In this document: one piece after another, positions 43,115-52,800 of the stretch
Position numbering within the stretch: position 1 is the stretch's first letter
Layout of the letters: every line of letters begins with the position of its first letter
Source: CAYOYK01 sp964408185
GTDB lineage: Bacteria > Bacillota > Clostridia > Christensenellales > Aristaeellaceae
Direction of reading: 5' to 3'
DNA: 64,000 bases
NCBI GenBank assembly: GCA_964408185.1
Contig: CAYOYK010000002.1
Span: 1-64,000, forward strand
Program-made: the position numbers and the translations under genes
Notes under the pieces: model-generated
The model's input: the letters and a program-made list of their open reading frames with translations, nothing else
Databases searched by the model: none
What the model was told of the DNA's origin: nothing

Positions 43115-43776
43115 CGGAGCAGCAAATCGGCGAAGCAATTCAAAAGGTCAAGTTCGGTCAGGACGGGCTCGTGCCCGTGCTCGTGCAGGATTATGTAACG
43201 CATGAGGCGCTCACCTTGGCCTATATGAACGCGGAAAGCCTGCGCATTACGCTGACCGAGGGCTTTACCTGCTTTTGGAGCCGGAGCCGCAATTGCCTGT
43301 GGCGCAAGGGCGAAAGCAGCGGCAACACCCAGCGCGTGGTGGCCCTGCGGCTGGACTGCGACGGCGACGCCTTGGTGGCCGAGGTCAAAAAAGCAGGCCC
43401 CGCCTGCCATACCGGCGCGGAGAGCTGCTTTGGCGAGGAGCTGTACCGCGATGCAGAGCTTGCGCCGTTCTCGCTATGCGATCTGCTGGGCGTGATCCGC
43501 GGGCGAAAGGAGCAGCCCAAGGAGGGCAGCTACACCACCTATTTGTTTGAAAAAGGCCGCGACAAAATCCTCAAGAAGGTGGGCGAGGAGTGCACGGAGG
43601 TGCTGATCGCCGGGGCGAAGAACGATCGCGCCGAGACGGTTTACGAGCTGGGCGATTTGGTGTATCATGCCATGGTGTTGATGACGGACATGGAGATCTC
43701 GCTGGAGGAGCTGGTGCGAGAGCTGGCAAAGCGCCACGTCATCGACAAAAAGGTCAAGCAGGAGCGGATGCAATGA
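43111..43776 (+). CDS. hisIE: Bifunctional phosphoribosyl-AMP cyclohydrolase / phosphoribosyl-ATP pyrophosphatase
   Basis: 221 residues. The HisI half (~1-115) has LVPVLVQDYVTHEALTLAYMN, TCFWSRSRNCLWRKGESSGN, LDCDGDA metal site and GPACHTGAESCF. The HisE half (~125-221) has GSYTTYLFEKGRDKILKKVGEECTEVLIA and ELGDLVYHAMVLM. The two steps are fused in one chain, the usual form in many Clostridia. ATGA overlap with hisF. Confidence 0.96.
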   Translation: MTEQQIGEAIQKVKFGQDGLVPVLVQDYVTHEALTLAYMNAESLRITLTEGFTCFWSRSRNCLWRKGESSGNTQRVVALRLDCDGDALVAEVKKAGPACHTGAESCFGEELYRDAELAPFSLCDLLGVIRGRKEQPKEGSYTTYLFEKGRDKILKKVGEECTEVLIAGAKNDRAETVYELGDLVYHAMVLMTDMEISLEELVRELAKRHVIDKKVKQERMQ

Positions 43777-44603
43777 AATTCCTCAGCAACGCCCATACGC
43801 ACACGACCTACTGCGACGGGCGGTCCACCATCGACGAGACGCTCGCAAGGGCGCGCGAGCTGGGCTTTGTGAGCTTGGGCTTCACCGGGCATGCCTACCA
43901 GAAATTCGACTTTCGGTACCGCATGAGCCGCAGGCGGCAAAATGCGTACATTAAGGAGCTGCGTGCGCTGCAAGGCCGGCCGGACTTGGGTCTCAGGCTC
44001 TGGGTCGGGCTTGAGAAGGATCGGCTGGCGGAGCCGGAGGACAGCCCGGTGGATTACGTAATTGGCTCCACGCACTATCTGCACTCCCGCAAAGGCCTGC
44101 GCCGCGTCTCGGTGGACGGAAGCCCGGACAATCTGCGCTATGCGCTTGAGCACGATTTTTCCGGCGACGGGCTGGCGCTGGCCAGAGAATACTACCAGTC
44201 GCACGGCGAGTTTTTGATGCGCGCCAAGCCGCAAATCATCGGGCACTTTGACTTGGTGAGCAAAAACCGCGAGCGGCTGGGCCTGTTTGAGGAAAACGAC
44301 CCCGCCTATCAGCGCATGGCGCTGGCAGCGCTGGAGCAAGCCTTTGCCAGCGGCGGCACGCTGGAGGTCAATACCGGCGCGATGGCGCGCGGGTACATGT
44401 CAACGCCTTATCCCGCGCCGTTTCTGCTGGACGCGTGGCGGGAGATGGGCGGGCGCGTTACCCTGACGTCTGATTGCCACTTGGCGCAAAACCTTGACTT
44501 TGCTTTTGATCAAACGCTTGCAATGATACGGGAGCACGGCTTCCGCACCATCCGCAGGCTGGGCGTCGGCGATACGCTTTGGGACGAGCTTCCGCTTGAG
44601 TGA
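43773..44603 (+). CDS. hisJ: PHP-family histidinol-phosphatase
   Basis: 276 residues. N-terminal metal motif SNAHTHTTYCDG, FTGHAYQKFDF, then PQIIGHFDLVSK and LTSDCHLAQNLDFAF complete the PHP trinuclear site. This is the HisJ/HisK-type histidinol-phosphate phosphatase, which supplies the step missing from the monofunctional HisB. ATGA overlap with hisIE. Last gene of the operon; a terminator follows 14 bases later. Confidence 0.92.
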   Translation: MKFLSNAHTHTTYCDGRSTIDETLARARELGFVSLGFTGHAYQKFDFRYRMSRRRQNAYIKELRALQGRPDLGLRLWVGLEKDRLAEPEDSPVDYVIGSTHYLHSRKGLRRVSVDGSPDNLRYALEHDFSGDGLALAREYYQSHGEFLMRAKPQIIGHFDLVSKNRERLGLFEENDPAYQRMALAALEQAFASGGTLEVNTGAMARGYMSTPYPAPFLLDAWREMGGRVTLTSDCHLAQNLDFAFDQTLAMIREHGFRTIRRLGVGDTLWDELPLE

Positions 44604-44617
44604 AGCCCTTATGAATT

Positions 44618-44661
44618 CCGAACGATTTGCACGACAAGCGCGCTATCGTTCGGCTTTTTTT
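44618..44661 (+). terminator. Rho-independent terminator of the his operon
   Basis: CCGAACGAT (44618-44626) pairs with ATCGTTCGG (44645-44653), followed by a run of seven T. Confidence 0.93.
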
Positions 44662-44663
44662 GA

Positions 44664-44692
44664 TTGCAACATAGGTCGTTCCGTGATATCAT
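44664..44692 (+). promoter_or_regulatory. SigA-like promoter of the MATE gene
   Basis: TTGCAA (44664-44669), 17 bases, TATCAT (44687-44692), directly after the his terminator and 30 bases before ATG 44722. Confidence 0.65.
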
Positions 44693-44721
44693 GCTGTGGG
44701 GCGTAGCCCTCGGAGGCAGCT

Positions 44722-46092
44722 ATGGTTTTGAGCAGAGACAGGGGCTTTTATCGGCAGGTGTTCCGGCTGACGGGTTTTATCGCGCTGCAAAACGTGATTA
44801 CCTGCTTGGTCGGGCTGGCGGATAACATTATGATCGGCGGCTATTCGCAGGCCGCTTTGTCCGGCGTGACGCTGGCCAACCAGATGCAGTTCTTTTTGCA
44901 AATGCTGGTGGGCGGCGTCGCCGAGGGAATGGGCGTGCTGGTGGCGCAGTATTGGGGCACGCGGCGCATCGAGCCCATCAAAAAGATATTGGCCATCGCG
45001 CTGACGCTTGCCGCCGCCATGGGCGTGCTGCTTTTTGCGGGCGTGCTCATCGCGCCGGAGGGGCTGCTGCGTCTGCTGACCACGGACGGCGAGATCATCG
45101 GCGAGGGCACAGCGTACCTGCGGATTGTGTGCTTTAGCTATGTGCCGTTCTGCATCGGCAACGTGCTGGTGTGCGCCCAGCGCTGTGTGGAAAAGGTGAA
45201 GGTGGGCACCTACGCGGTGCTCAGCGGGCTGGTGGTCAACATCGTGCTCAACTATGGCCTGATCTACGGCAACCTAGGCATGCCGGAGCTTGGCGCGCGC
45301 GGCGCGGCCATCGCTACGCTGATCGCGCGGTTGGTGGAGGCCGCCATCGTGGTGTGGTTCACCTACGGCATCGACAAACGGCTGGCGATCCGCTGGCGGC
45401 ACATTTGTCATTTGGACGGGCCTCTTTTTAAGGACTATTTGCGCGTGGGAACGCCGGTGTTCCTTGCCAGTGCAAGCTGGGCGGTCGCCATGACGGTGCA
45501 GGCCGCTATTCTGGGGCACTTGGGGAGCAACGCCGTTGCGGCCAACGCCATTGCCAACTCTTTGTTCCAAGTGATTTCCGTGGTGGCGTACGGCATGGCC
45601 AGCGCGTCCGGCATTATCATCGGCAAGGCGGTGGGGCGCGATGACCGCGATCGGCTGAAGGAATACGTCAACACGCTGCAGGTGCTGTACTTGGGCATCG
45701 GATTGCTCTCCGGGCTGCTGATGTTCCTGTTCCGCGGGCTCATCGTGCGGGCGTTTTCCGTTACGCCGGAGGCCAAGCAGATGGCGGAGGGCTTTATTAT
45801 GGTGCTCTCGGTCACGCTGATGGGCACCGCGTACCAATGCCCATGCCTTACAGGCATCGTGCGCGGCGGCGGCAATACCAAATTTGTTTTTTATAACGAT
45901 TTGATTTTTATGTGGGGCATTGTGCTGCCCATGTCGCTGCTGGCCGCGTTTGTGTTTAAGTGGAATCCGGTTTGGGTGTTTGCTTGCCTCAAGGCCGATC
46001 AGGTGCTCAAGTGCTTTGTGGCCGTTTGGCAGGTGAACAGCTACCATTGGGTGCGCAAGGTCACGCGGGAGGAGCGGCCCGCCGAGGCATGA
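44722..46092 (+). CDS. MATE-family multidrug/toxin efflux transporter
   Basis: 456 residues, twelve predicted membrane helices in two MatE repeats. Typical text: FIALQNVITCLVGLADNIMIGGYSQAALSGVTLANQ in helix 1-2, then the second repeat from PVFLASASWAVAMTVQAAILGHLGSNAVAANAI. Probably a sodium- or proton-driven exporter; substrate unknown. GGAGG lies 5 bases before ATG 44722. The C-terminal tail is short, and the reading frame stays open after the stop (see the next entry). Confidence 0.93.
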   Translation: MVLSRDRGFYRQVFRLTGFIALQNVITCLVGLADNIMIGGYSQAALSGVTLANQMQFFLQMLVGGVAEGMGVLVAQYWGTRRIEPIKKILAIALTLAAAMGVLLFAGVLIAPEGLLRLLTTDGEIIGEGTAYLRIVCFSYVPFCIGNVLVCAQRCVEKVKVGTYAVLSGLVVNIVLNYGLIYGNLGMPELGARGAAIATLIARLVEAAIVVWFTYGIDKRLAIRWRHICHLDGPLFKDYLRVGTPVFLASASWAVAMTVQAAILGHLGSNAVAANAIANSLFQVISVVAYGMASASGIIIGKAVGRDDRDRLKEYVNTLQVLYLGIGLLSGLLMFLFRGLIVRAFSVTPEAKQMAEGFIMVLSVTLMGTAYQCPCLTGIVRGGGNTKFVFYNDLIFMWGIVLPMSLLAAFVFKWNPVWVFACLKADQVLKCFVAVWQVNSYHWVRKVTREERPAEA

Positions 46093-46173
46093 CAGGCGCG
46101 CCCAACCAACAGCCGCTCTCGCAAGCCGTATGCCGACCTGAAGAGCGCCTATGCGCTGCTGGCCAAGGCATAA
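46093..46173 (+). other. In-frame open tail after the MATE stop codon
   Basis: After TGA 46090-46092 the same frame continues for 26 codons with coding-like composition (RPTNSRSRKPYADLKSAYALLAKA) to TAA 46171. It may be the former C-terminus of the transporter cut off by a nonsense change, or rarely a readthrough tail. No start codon or ribosome binding site makes it a gene of its own. Confidence 0.4.
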
Positions 46174-46179
46174 GGCATG

Positions 46180-46230
46180 GCGTCGATTGAAACGGTTACA
46201 CGCGAGTTGCATAATCGTTTCAATCGATGC
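46180..46230. repeat. Long inverted repeat downstream of the MATE gene
   Basis: Arms GCGTCGATTGAAACGGTTA (46180-46198) and its near-complement (46212-46230) match at 17 of 19 positions across a 13-base loop. There is no T-run, so it could be a Rho-independent-like terminator, an RNA stability hairpin, or the end of a small lost element. It lies exactly where the base composition turns AT-rich. The left arm runs into one GGTTACA word. Confidence 0.7.
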
Positions 46231-46320
46231 AAAACCCTTTGTTCAGACAAGGCAACATGGATAGAAACGACAGAATGAAAACGTTTTAGACAAAGACATA
46301 ATGATTCTCGCACTAATTAA

Positions 46321-46521
46321 GAATCGCTCATCACGATACAATCGCAATACGATCATCATACCGGGTTTGTGTGCGGAGCGGAGAATTACATTGCGCTTAA
46401 ATATGAAGCTTCATGTAACCAAAGCGCAAGGATGGTTACAGAAGTTATTGAAGAAGTACCGCTCGATGTTGTGCCCAATAAGCGATATATCATAATAAAT
46501 GTTCAAAAAATAAAAATATAG
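46321..46521 (+). pseudogene. Possible 3' remnant of a small AT-rich gene
   Basis: The frame is open from just after TAA 46318-46320 to TAG 46519-46521 and reads a convincing peptide with TGFVCGAENYIALKYEA, then ARMVTEVIEEVPLDVVPNKR and YIIINVQKIKI. There is no ATG, GTG or TTG with a ribosome binding site at its front, so it looks like the end of a broken gene. I do not recognise the family. The codons are AT-rich, unlike the rest of the window. Confidence 0.4.
46414..46440. repeat. TGTAACC-N13-GGTTACA inverted repeat
   Basis: TGTAACC (46414-46420) and GGTTACA (46434-46440) are exact complements 13 bases apart. The same half-sites recur at 46723-46744 and, singly, at 46194-46200. Possibly a distal operator for the same regulator. 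Confidence 0.5.
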
Positions 46522-46722
46522 ATTTATAACAAAATAATGAATTCGAAAACGAGAACGACCAGATTTGGCCGTTTGTAAATATACACCTGTTGAATTATTA
46601 ACTTTTAGAAATATCTTACAGGGAATAAACCGGGAAAGCTTTATAATTTAAAGCCTCCAAGTAATTTGCAGTAATGCCATTTTGAGCTTTTTGACAGAAA
46701 AAACCGTATAACGGACTGGACA

Positions 46723-46744
46723 TTGTAACCAATTGAGGTTACAA
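46723..46744. promoter_or_regulatory. Perfect dyad TTGTAACC-N6-GGTTACAA, operator candidate
   Basis: Eight-base arms, fully complementary, centred ~110 bases before the giant gene's start. As an RNA it could fold, but the 6-base spacing and AT-rich core suit a dimeric repressor better. The arms resemble biotin-repressor half-sites, but the spacing is much shorter, so BirA is unlikely. Confidence 0.6.
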
Positions 46745-46843
46745 TGGTAATGTTTCTAATAGATATGGTCGAAAACGGTTTAGTCTATGATGAAGTCCGC
46801 CCGGCGGGCGTTCCATATCAGTCTGAAAGGATGGAACTGTAAA

Positions 46844-49800
46844 ATGATGAGAAAGCTGACCGCAATGCTGATGGCTGTCCTTATGCTCGGCTCGCTGCTG
46901 CCCTCCGGGGCGGTAGCCGAGACGACGATTGGCGCCTATGGACAGACGTACACCGTTCAGGTTAACAACTGTACGATGGTTAAGCAAGATACAAACGAGG
47001 CTTTCTCGCCACAGGGCGGCGAGGTCAAGGCGCTGATGGACGGCCTTCGGTCCGTCACCATCCGGCAGGATTCTGCAAACCAGCGCTTTGTGCTGGATTT
47101 GTCGTCAATTAAATTGCCGGACGGCATCCTGATTCGCAACATTACCCACAGCAGCCTGACTGTGACAAAGGATGCGGACGGAACCTACTCCGTCGGCGAG
47201 GCAATCATCGACACGCACGGCAACACGAACGCGGGCGATGATACGGTGAATGGCTCCTTTCAGATTGAGCTTGAAACCACGCTTACCAGCTACAAGGTCG
47301 TCGCGCTGATCATGGGCACGGACGGCGCGTACCCCACCTATGACGACAATACCGTGACCGGCGTGACAGACTCCGGCACGCGCAAGTACGTTTACGTGGA
47401 GACCTGCTCCGCATATGTGGGCGAAAAGCTTCCCCAGATCGATAACAGCTACTACGAAAAGATTTTGAATGACGCGTCTAAGCGCTACACCTTCCCGAAT
47501 GGCAGCGTCGCGGGCCCCGGATTAATCCGTAAGGGCTATACCGGAGACAACGGCTTCAAGTACCCCAGCATCGGCAATAGCACGCTGGCTTACCTAAACG
47601 CCTCCGAGGATCAGTATGTTACAGGAAGCGGCACTGCCATCCAGATGCAGTTTGAGCGCAAGCAATATCTGTGCAGCGTTACGTTCCAGTGCTCTCTGAA
47701 CCGAGACAGCTCAAACCAGAAGGAATACTATGCTTATTGGAACACGCTTGCCGAGGGCAATTCCTTCAGTTGGCTTTTGCAGGTGCTGGACAGCGATACG
47801 ATTGCCAACGCGAACACTTGGTTTTGCAATACATATCATTATAGCAAGCTGTACTACTACGAGGAGACAGTGAGCATTGATCTTGTGAAGCTGTTTGGCT
47901 ATGTGCATAACGCAAATTTGACCGAGACGAGCTCCTACGGGCACGCGGTCGTGTACATGTCGTCCGTGAACGCGCCATATTATCAGCAGAACGATTGCGA
48001 AATATGGAATACCAACATGTCCAGTGGCTCGGACACCAGAACCTTCAACTTCACCATGCCGTCACAGGACGCGAGTATCGTAGCTGAAAACTACTATCCG
48101 GGCGGTTTTAATATCCCGGAATTCGACCCCACGTTCATCACCCATGAGATCAAGCTGAAAAAAACGTTCACAGACGGCTCGCTGACGGACGGTCAGTTTA
48201 CGTTTGAGCTGCTGCGGGATGGCGCGCTGATCGCGACGGCCACCAACAGCGCGGACGGAAGCGTAACCTTCAGCATCCCCTATGATATGAAGACCCTCAA
48301 AACCGGCGATTACTCCGTGAAGGACGGCAAGCCGACGTGGGGCTTTGACTATACTGTGCGCGAGGTTACGGGCACAGACAGCCAAATTTTATATGATACG
48401 ACGACAAAGAGCTTGCACGTGGATGTGGTTATGAACGACGTGACCGAGGGCAATCTTGGTTCGCCGCGCGTCACGGCCACAACCGCCTTTACGCCGGCCG
48501 ATGATGATACGTTCACAAATATCAAAATGCAAACGATCTCCGTAACCGTGAACAAAGGCTTTGATTTAAACGACGGTGTTTCGGTAGAATATGCTACTTC
48601 GCAGATTCCCGACAGCGTCACGATGCAGCTGTACGCCTATTCGGAGAACGGCGCGCTGAATACCAATAAGGCGGCGCAGCTTACGCCGATCCGCGTACAG
48701 ACGCTTACGGCTGCCAACAAAATCACAAGCACGCCGTCTGGTCACGGGGATCAGCAATTCCTATGGTGGAGCTACACGTTTGAGAACCTGCCCAAGTACG
48801 ATGCGCAGGGTCGCTTGATCCGCTACTACGTATATGAAGTGCCGACTCCGGGTACGACCAGCTGGGCGCAATTTTATGATCCCGGCGGATTTGGCAATTG
48901 GCTTGGGCAAACCCCGGTATCTGGGAGCGATGGGACGCTCTGCATTCACAACTGCTTCTATGTAAACAACAAGACGTTCACGCTGACCATCAAAAAGGAG
49001 TGGGACGATAACGGCAATGACGACGGCGTTCGCCCGACCTCCATCACCGTGGACGTGTATAATGGCAACGACAAGTATGGCACCTACACGCTGGCTCAGG
49101 GCAGTCAGACCGGCGATGTCTGGACATGGACAATCGAAAACATACCCGCTAGCGTTAACGTAAACGGGCTGAGTGTCAGGGAAAGCTCCATCAGCGGCTA
49201 TACGCTTTCCTCCAATGTATACGATAGCGGCGCGCTGCACACGGCGACCCTTACCAATAAGCACGCGCAAAGCACAGTTAACCTGACGGTGAGCAAGAGC
49301 TGGGACGACGATAACGATGTTGACCAGCAGCGGCCGACGTCAATCCGCGTGCAGCTGGTTCGCAACAGCGCCCCGGTCAGCGAAGCGGACGGCGGAATTG
49401 TGACGCTGAACGCCGCAAACAACTGGTCGAGCGGCTGGAACGCTCTGCCCAAGAATGCGGGCGGCGCTGCCATCGCGTACAGCGTGGTGGAGCTGGACAC
49501 TCCGACGGGCTACACGGCGGAGTACAGCCAGACGGACGGCAGCTTTGCTATCAGCGGGGATGCAGGCGCGGTAACAATTACCAACCGGCATACGCCGAAC
49601 CAGTACGTCTTTACCGTGCGGTATGAGGACGAGAACGGAAACCGCATCCCGGAGAGCGTGGTGGCGACGCATACGCAGACGGCGCTGAAAAACGGAGCGA
49701 GTATCGCGCGGTATGACGTTGTCGTGCCGACGGGCTATCAGGTGCAGAATGTGGCGGAGGATACGAGTGAGTTTGCCACCGCGCCGACAGCGGCGGGCTT

Positions 49801-52800
49801 CCTGAAGTATCAAACGCCGAACACCTACGTCGGCGCGTACTTCGAGGGGAGCATTCCGGGGCGCAACGTGACCTACGTGGTCACGCTGACAAAGATCCCG
49901 CACACGTTCGTGATCAAATACATGGCCGACGGCGCGGAGCTGACTTCTCAGCGCGTCAGCGTTTCCAAGACCAGCGGCGATGAAATCAGCTATTCGCTGG
50001 CGACCGCGCCGGACGGGTATGAGCTGAGCACTACGAACCCCGTTGCGGTGGAGACGGGCGAGGCCGAGGATATCAACCTGTACAAGGCTGCAACGGAGCG
50101 GTTTGAGGGCACTATGCCTGACCGCGATGTGACGCTGGTGGTCACGTTCACGCACAAGAGCGTGCCGTACATCATCCGCTACTGGCAGGACGAGATCAAG
50201 TACCTTGCGGACGGCGTAACGCCCGACACGGCGTACCGGTTGGCCGACCTCACGGGCAGCGCGCGGTATGGCAGCCTGCTGGGCGTTGGCGTAGCCAACG
50301 AGAACGGCAACGTTGTGGTGGATCGCACCGCGCACAGGCCCGAAGGCTACGACGAGGGCACGGCGGACGCGACGCTGACGCTTGGCGCGGCCGGGCTGAC
50401 GGCGCAGGACAATATTTACAACGTCGTCTACAAGAAGAATACCTACGGGTACATCGTCAAATACTGGACGTACGCGCCTAACAGCACCGGCAGCACGCTG
50501 CTGGATACCGTCACGGGCTCCGCTGAGCTCAAGTCGAAGGTGGGCGTGGAGGTAACGGCAGGCGAGGGCGTAACGGTGGAGCCGAACCCCGCGCCATATC
50601 CGCCGACCGGGTTCGACTCGGCGCTCACGACCCATACCTACGATGCCACCCTCACCATCAAGCCCTATACCGACCCGGCCAATAACCCCAACGTGTATAA
50701 CGTGTGGTACCTGCCCACGGATTACACGTTCAATGTGACCTACGAGTACCAAGCGCCGACCGGGCATACGGCCACCGTGCCGACCCTGCCGGATAATGAA
50801 ACGCAGACCGGCCTGCACTATACCGATGCGGTAAACTATGCGCTGGGCGCTATCCCCGCCGGGTATGAGTTCACCGTGGACTACGTCCCGGTCGCGGCGG
50901 AAAGCGATCCGGGCCTGTATAACGCAACGCTTGGGGATTTCAGCCAGAACACCATGCCCGCGGCAGACGTGACGTATCGGGTCACGGTCACGCCGATTTC
51001 GAGGACGTTCAATGTGCAGTACGTATACGCGGGCACGGATACGCCGCTCGCATCGCTTGCCGATTGGATCACGTCGCATAACGCGAGCGATACGCAAACC
51101 CCGCTGTACATTGGCGAGAGCATCGCTGGCTTTGCGCTGGGCGACGCGGAACATACGCTGCCCGATGGGTACGCGTTTGATCTGGCGGGCGTATCGGTCG
51201 TCGGTGCGAACAAGGCAGATTTCCTGACGGACACGACATTCGCCGGAACCATGGGGACCACGAATGTGACGTACACCGTGCCCATCCGCGCGATCGGGTA
51301 CACATATCGGCTGATCTACCGCACGGACGACCCGGATGCGGAGATCGGCGGCGGCAAGACGCTGGAGAATCAGCACGTCGGCAGCCAGTACCACGAGTCG
51401 CTCACGCCGCCGGAGGGCTATGAGCTTCGCGCGACGAACGGCATTGCGGAAACCGTGCCCGGCTGCACGGCGCAGAACACCGCCACAGGCAAGCTGGATG
51501 TTACCATGCCCGCAAGCGACCTGACGGTCACGGTCACGTTCACGCGCAAGAGCGTGGACTACACCATCCGCTACTGGAAGGACAGCATCGATAACAGCAC
51601 GAGCGTCGGCGCAGGGAACAACTACCTTGGCGAGACGACCGCGCAGGGCCTGTACGGCAAGACGCTGGGCCCGGTCAGCGGCTACGATTACAGCTATTCC
51701 CTCACGGCCTATCGCCCGGACGAAACATACCGCGCGCTCGGCATAGTCAACGAGAGCCCGGATCACAAGCAGCTCGCGCTGACGGACAACGTGTTCAACG
51801 TGATCTATCTGCCGCGCCCGGACGTGTACGTGACGGTCGTTATCGACGATCCCACGCTCAAGCCGGTTATCCCGGATATTCCCGATGTGGAGCCCGGCAC
51901 GGATTACACGGTTGATAAAATCCCCGATGTGCCCGGCTATACGGTGGAGATCACCGTCCCGGATGACGATCCGACCATCACGCCGCCCAGCGGCACGACG
52001 GACGGTTCCGTGTCCGGGCCCATGCCGGAGCAGGATGTACATGTAACGGTTACCTACACGGCCATCCCGCTGACGTTCACGGTGGAGTACGCGTTTGACG
52101 CCGCCGGCGGCGGAATCGCGCCGACGCAATGGATGACGGAGCACCGCCATGCGCAGGGCAGCACGACCGCGGCCACGCTCAAGGTAAAGCAAGCCATCGA
52201 GAGCTATCAGCTCAACACCGGCGATCATGTCATCCCCGACGGCTATGAGATTACAAGCGTTGCGGAGACCAGCGCCCCGAAGGACTCCGGCCTGTACAAG
52301 GATACGAGCAGCACGTTTGAGGGCGAGATGCCCGCGCACAGCGTAAGCTACCTTGTTACGCTGAAGGCAAAGCCGTATACTCTTACGCTGCGATATCAGT
52401 ACGCGCAGGGCGTAACAGGCCCCGCTTTGCCGCAGCCCGAAGCAAGCACACTGCAGGTCGGACAGCCCATCAGCAAGACGCTCAGCCAGACGCCGACAGG
52501 CTATGTGGTGCAGAGCGTCGAGCCGGACACGCAGGGCGCGACGAGCTATCCCACCAATCTGCTGAACACCGCGACCGCCGGAACCGTAACGGGCACTATG
52601 CCCGCCAAGGACGTAACGGTCACAGTGACCTATACCTACGGCCCGGCCGCGTATCGCGTGCGGTATTGGCAGGATCAGATCGGAGCCACGGAAAGCGATA
52701 CTGACCCGTACTATCTGGGCACGATCAAAGGCGATCCGAGCGCGCGAGTGAACGATCTGGTTGGCCAGACGGGCACGGAGAGCGCCCAGTATACCTTCTC

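Larger units (their letters stand above)
46231..46843. other. AT-rich, largely non-coding region upstream of the giant gene
   Basis: About 610 bases markedly richer in A+T than any gene around it. It holds a peptide-coding remnant (46321-46521), two TGTAACC/GGTTACA dyads, a perfect TATAAT (46642-46647) with no good -35, and a TTGACA (46691-46696) with no -10 at normal spacing. No confident promoter for the giant gene was found, though one must lie here. Composition suggests later acquisition or a long regulatory leader. Confidence 0.6.

Noticed and set aside
46180..46230. CRISPR repeat or IS terminal repeat
   Set aside because: Single inverted repeat with no array, no transposase and no target duplication seen.
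46301..46495. 64-codon frame starting with ATG in the AT-rich region
   Set aside because: No ribosome binding site, and the peptide looks non-coding; the overlapping frame ending at 46521 reads far more like protein.
46691..46696. TTGACA as the -35 of the giant gene
   Set aside because: No acceptable -10 at 16-18 bases; TATAAC lies only 10 bases away.
46723..46744. Biotin repressor (BirA) operator
   Set aside because: Half-sites resemble it, but BirA sites have a spacer of about 14-16 bases and no biotin gene is present.
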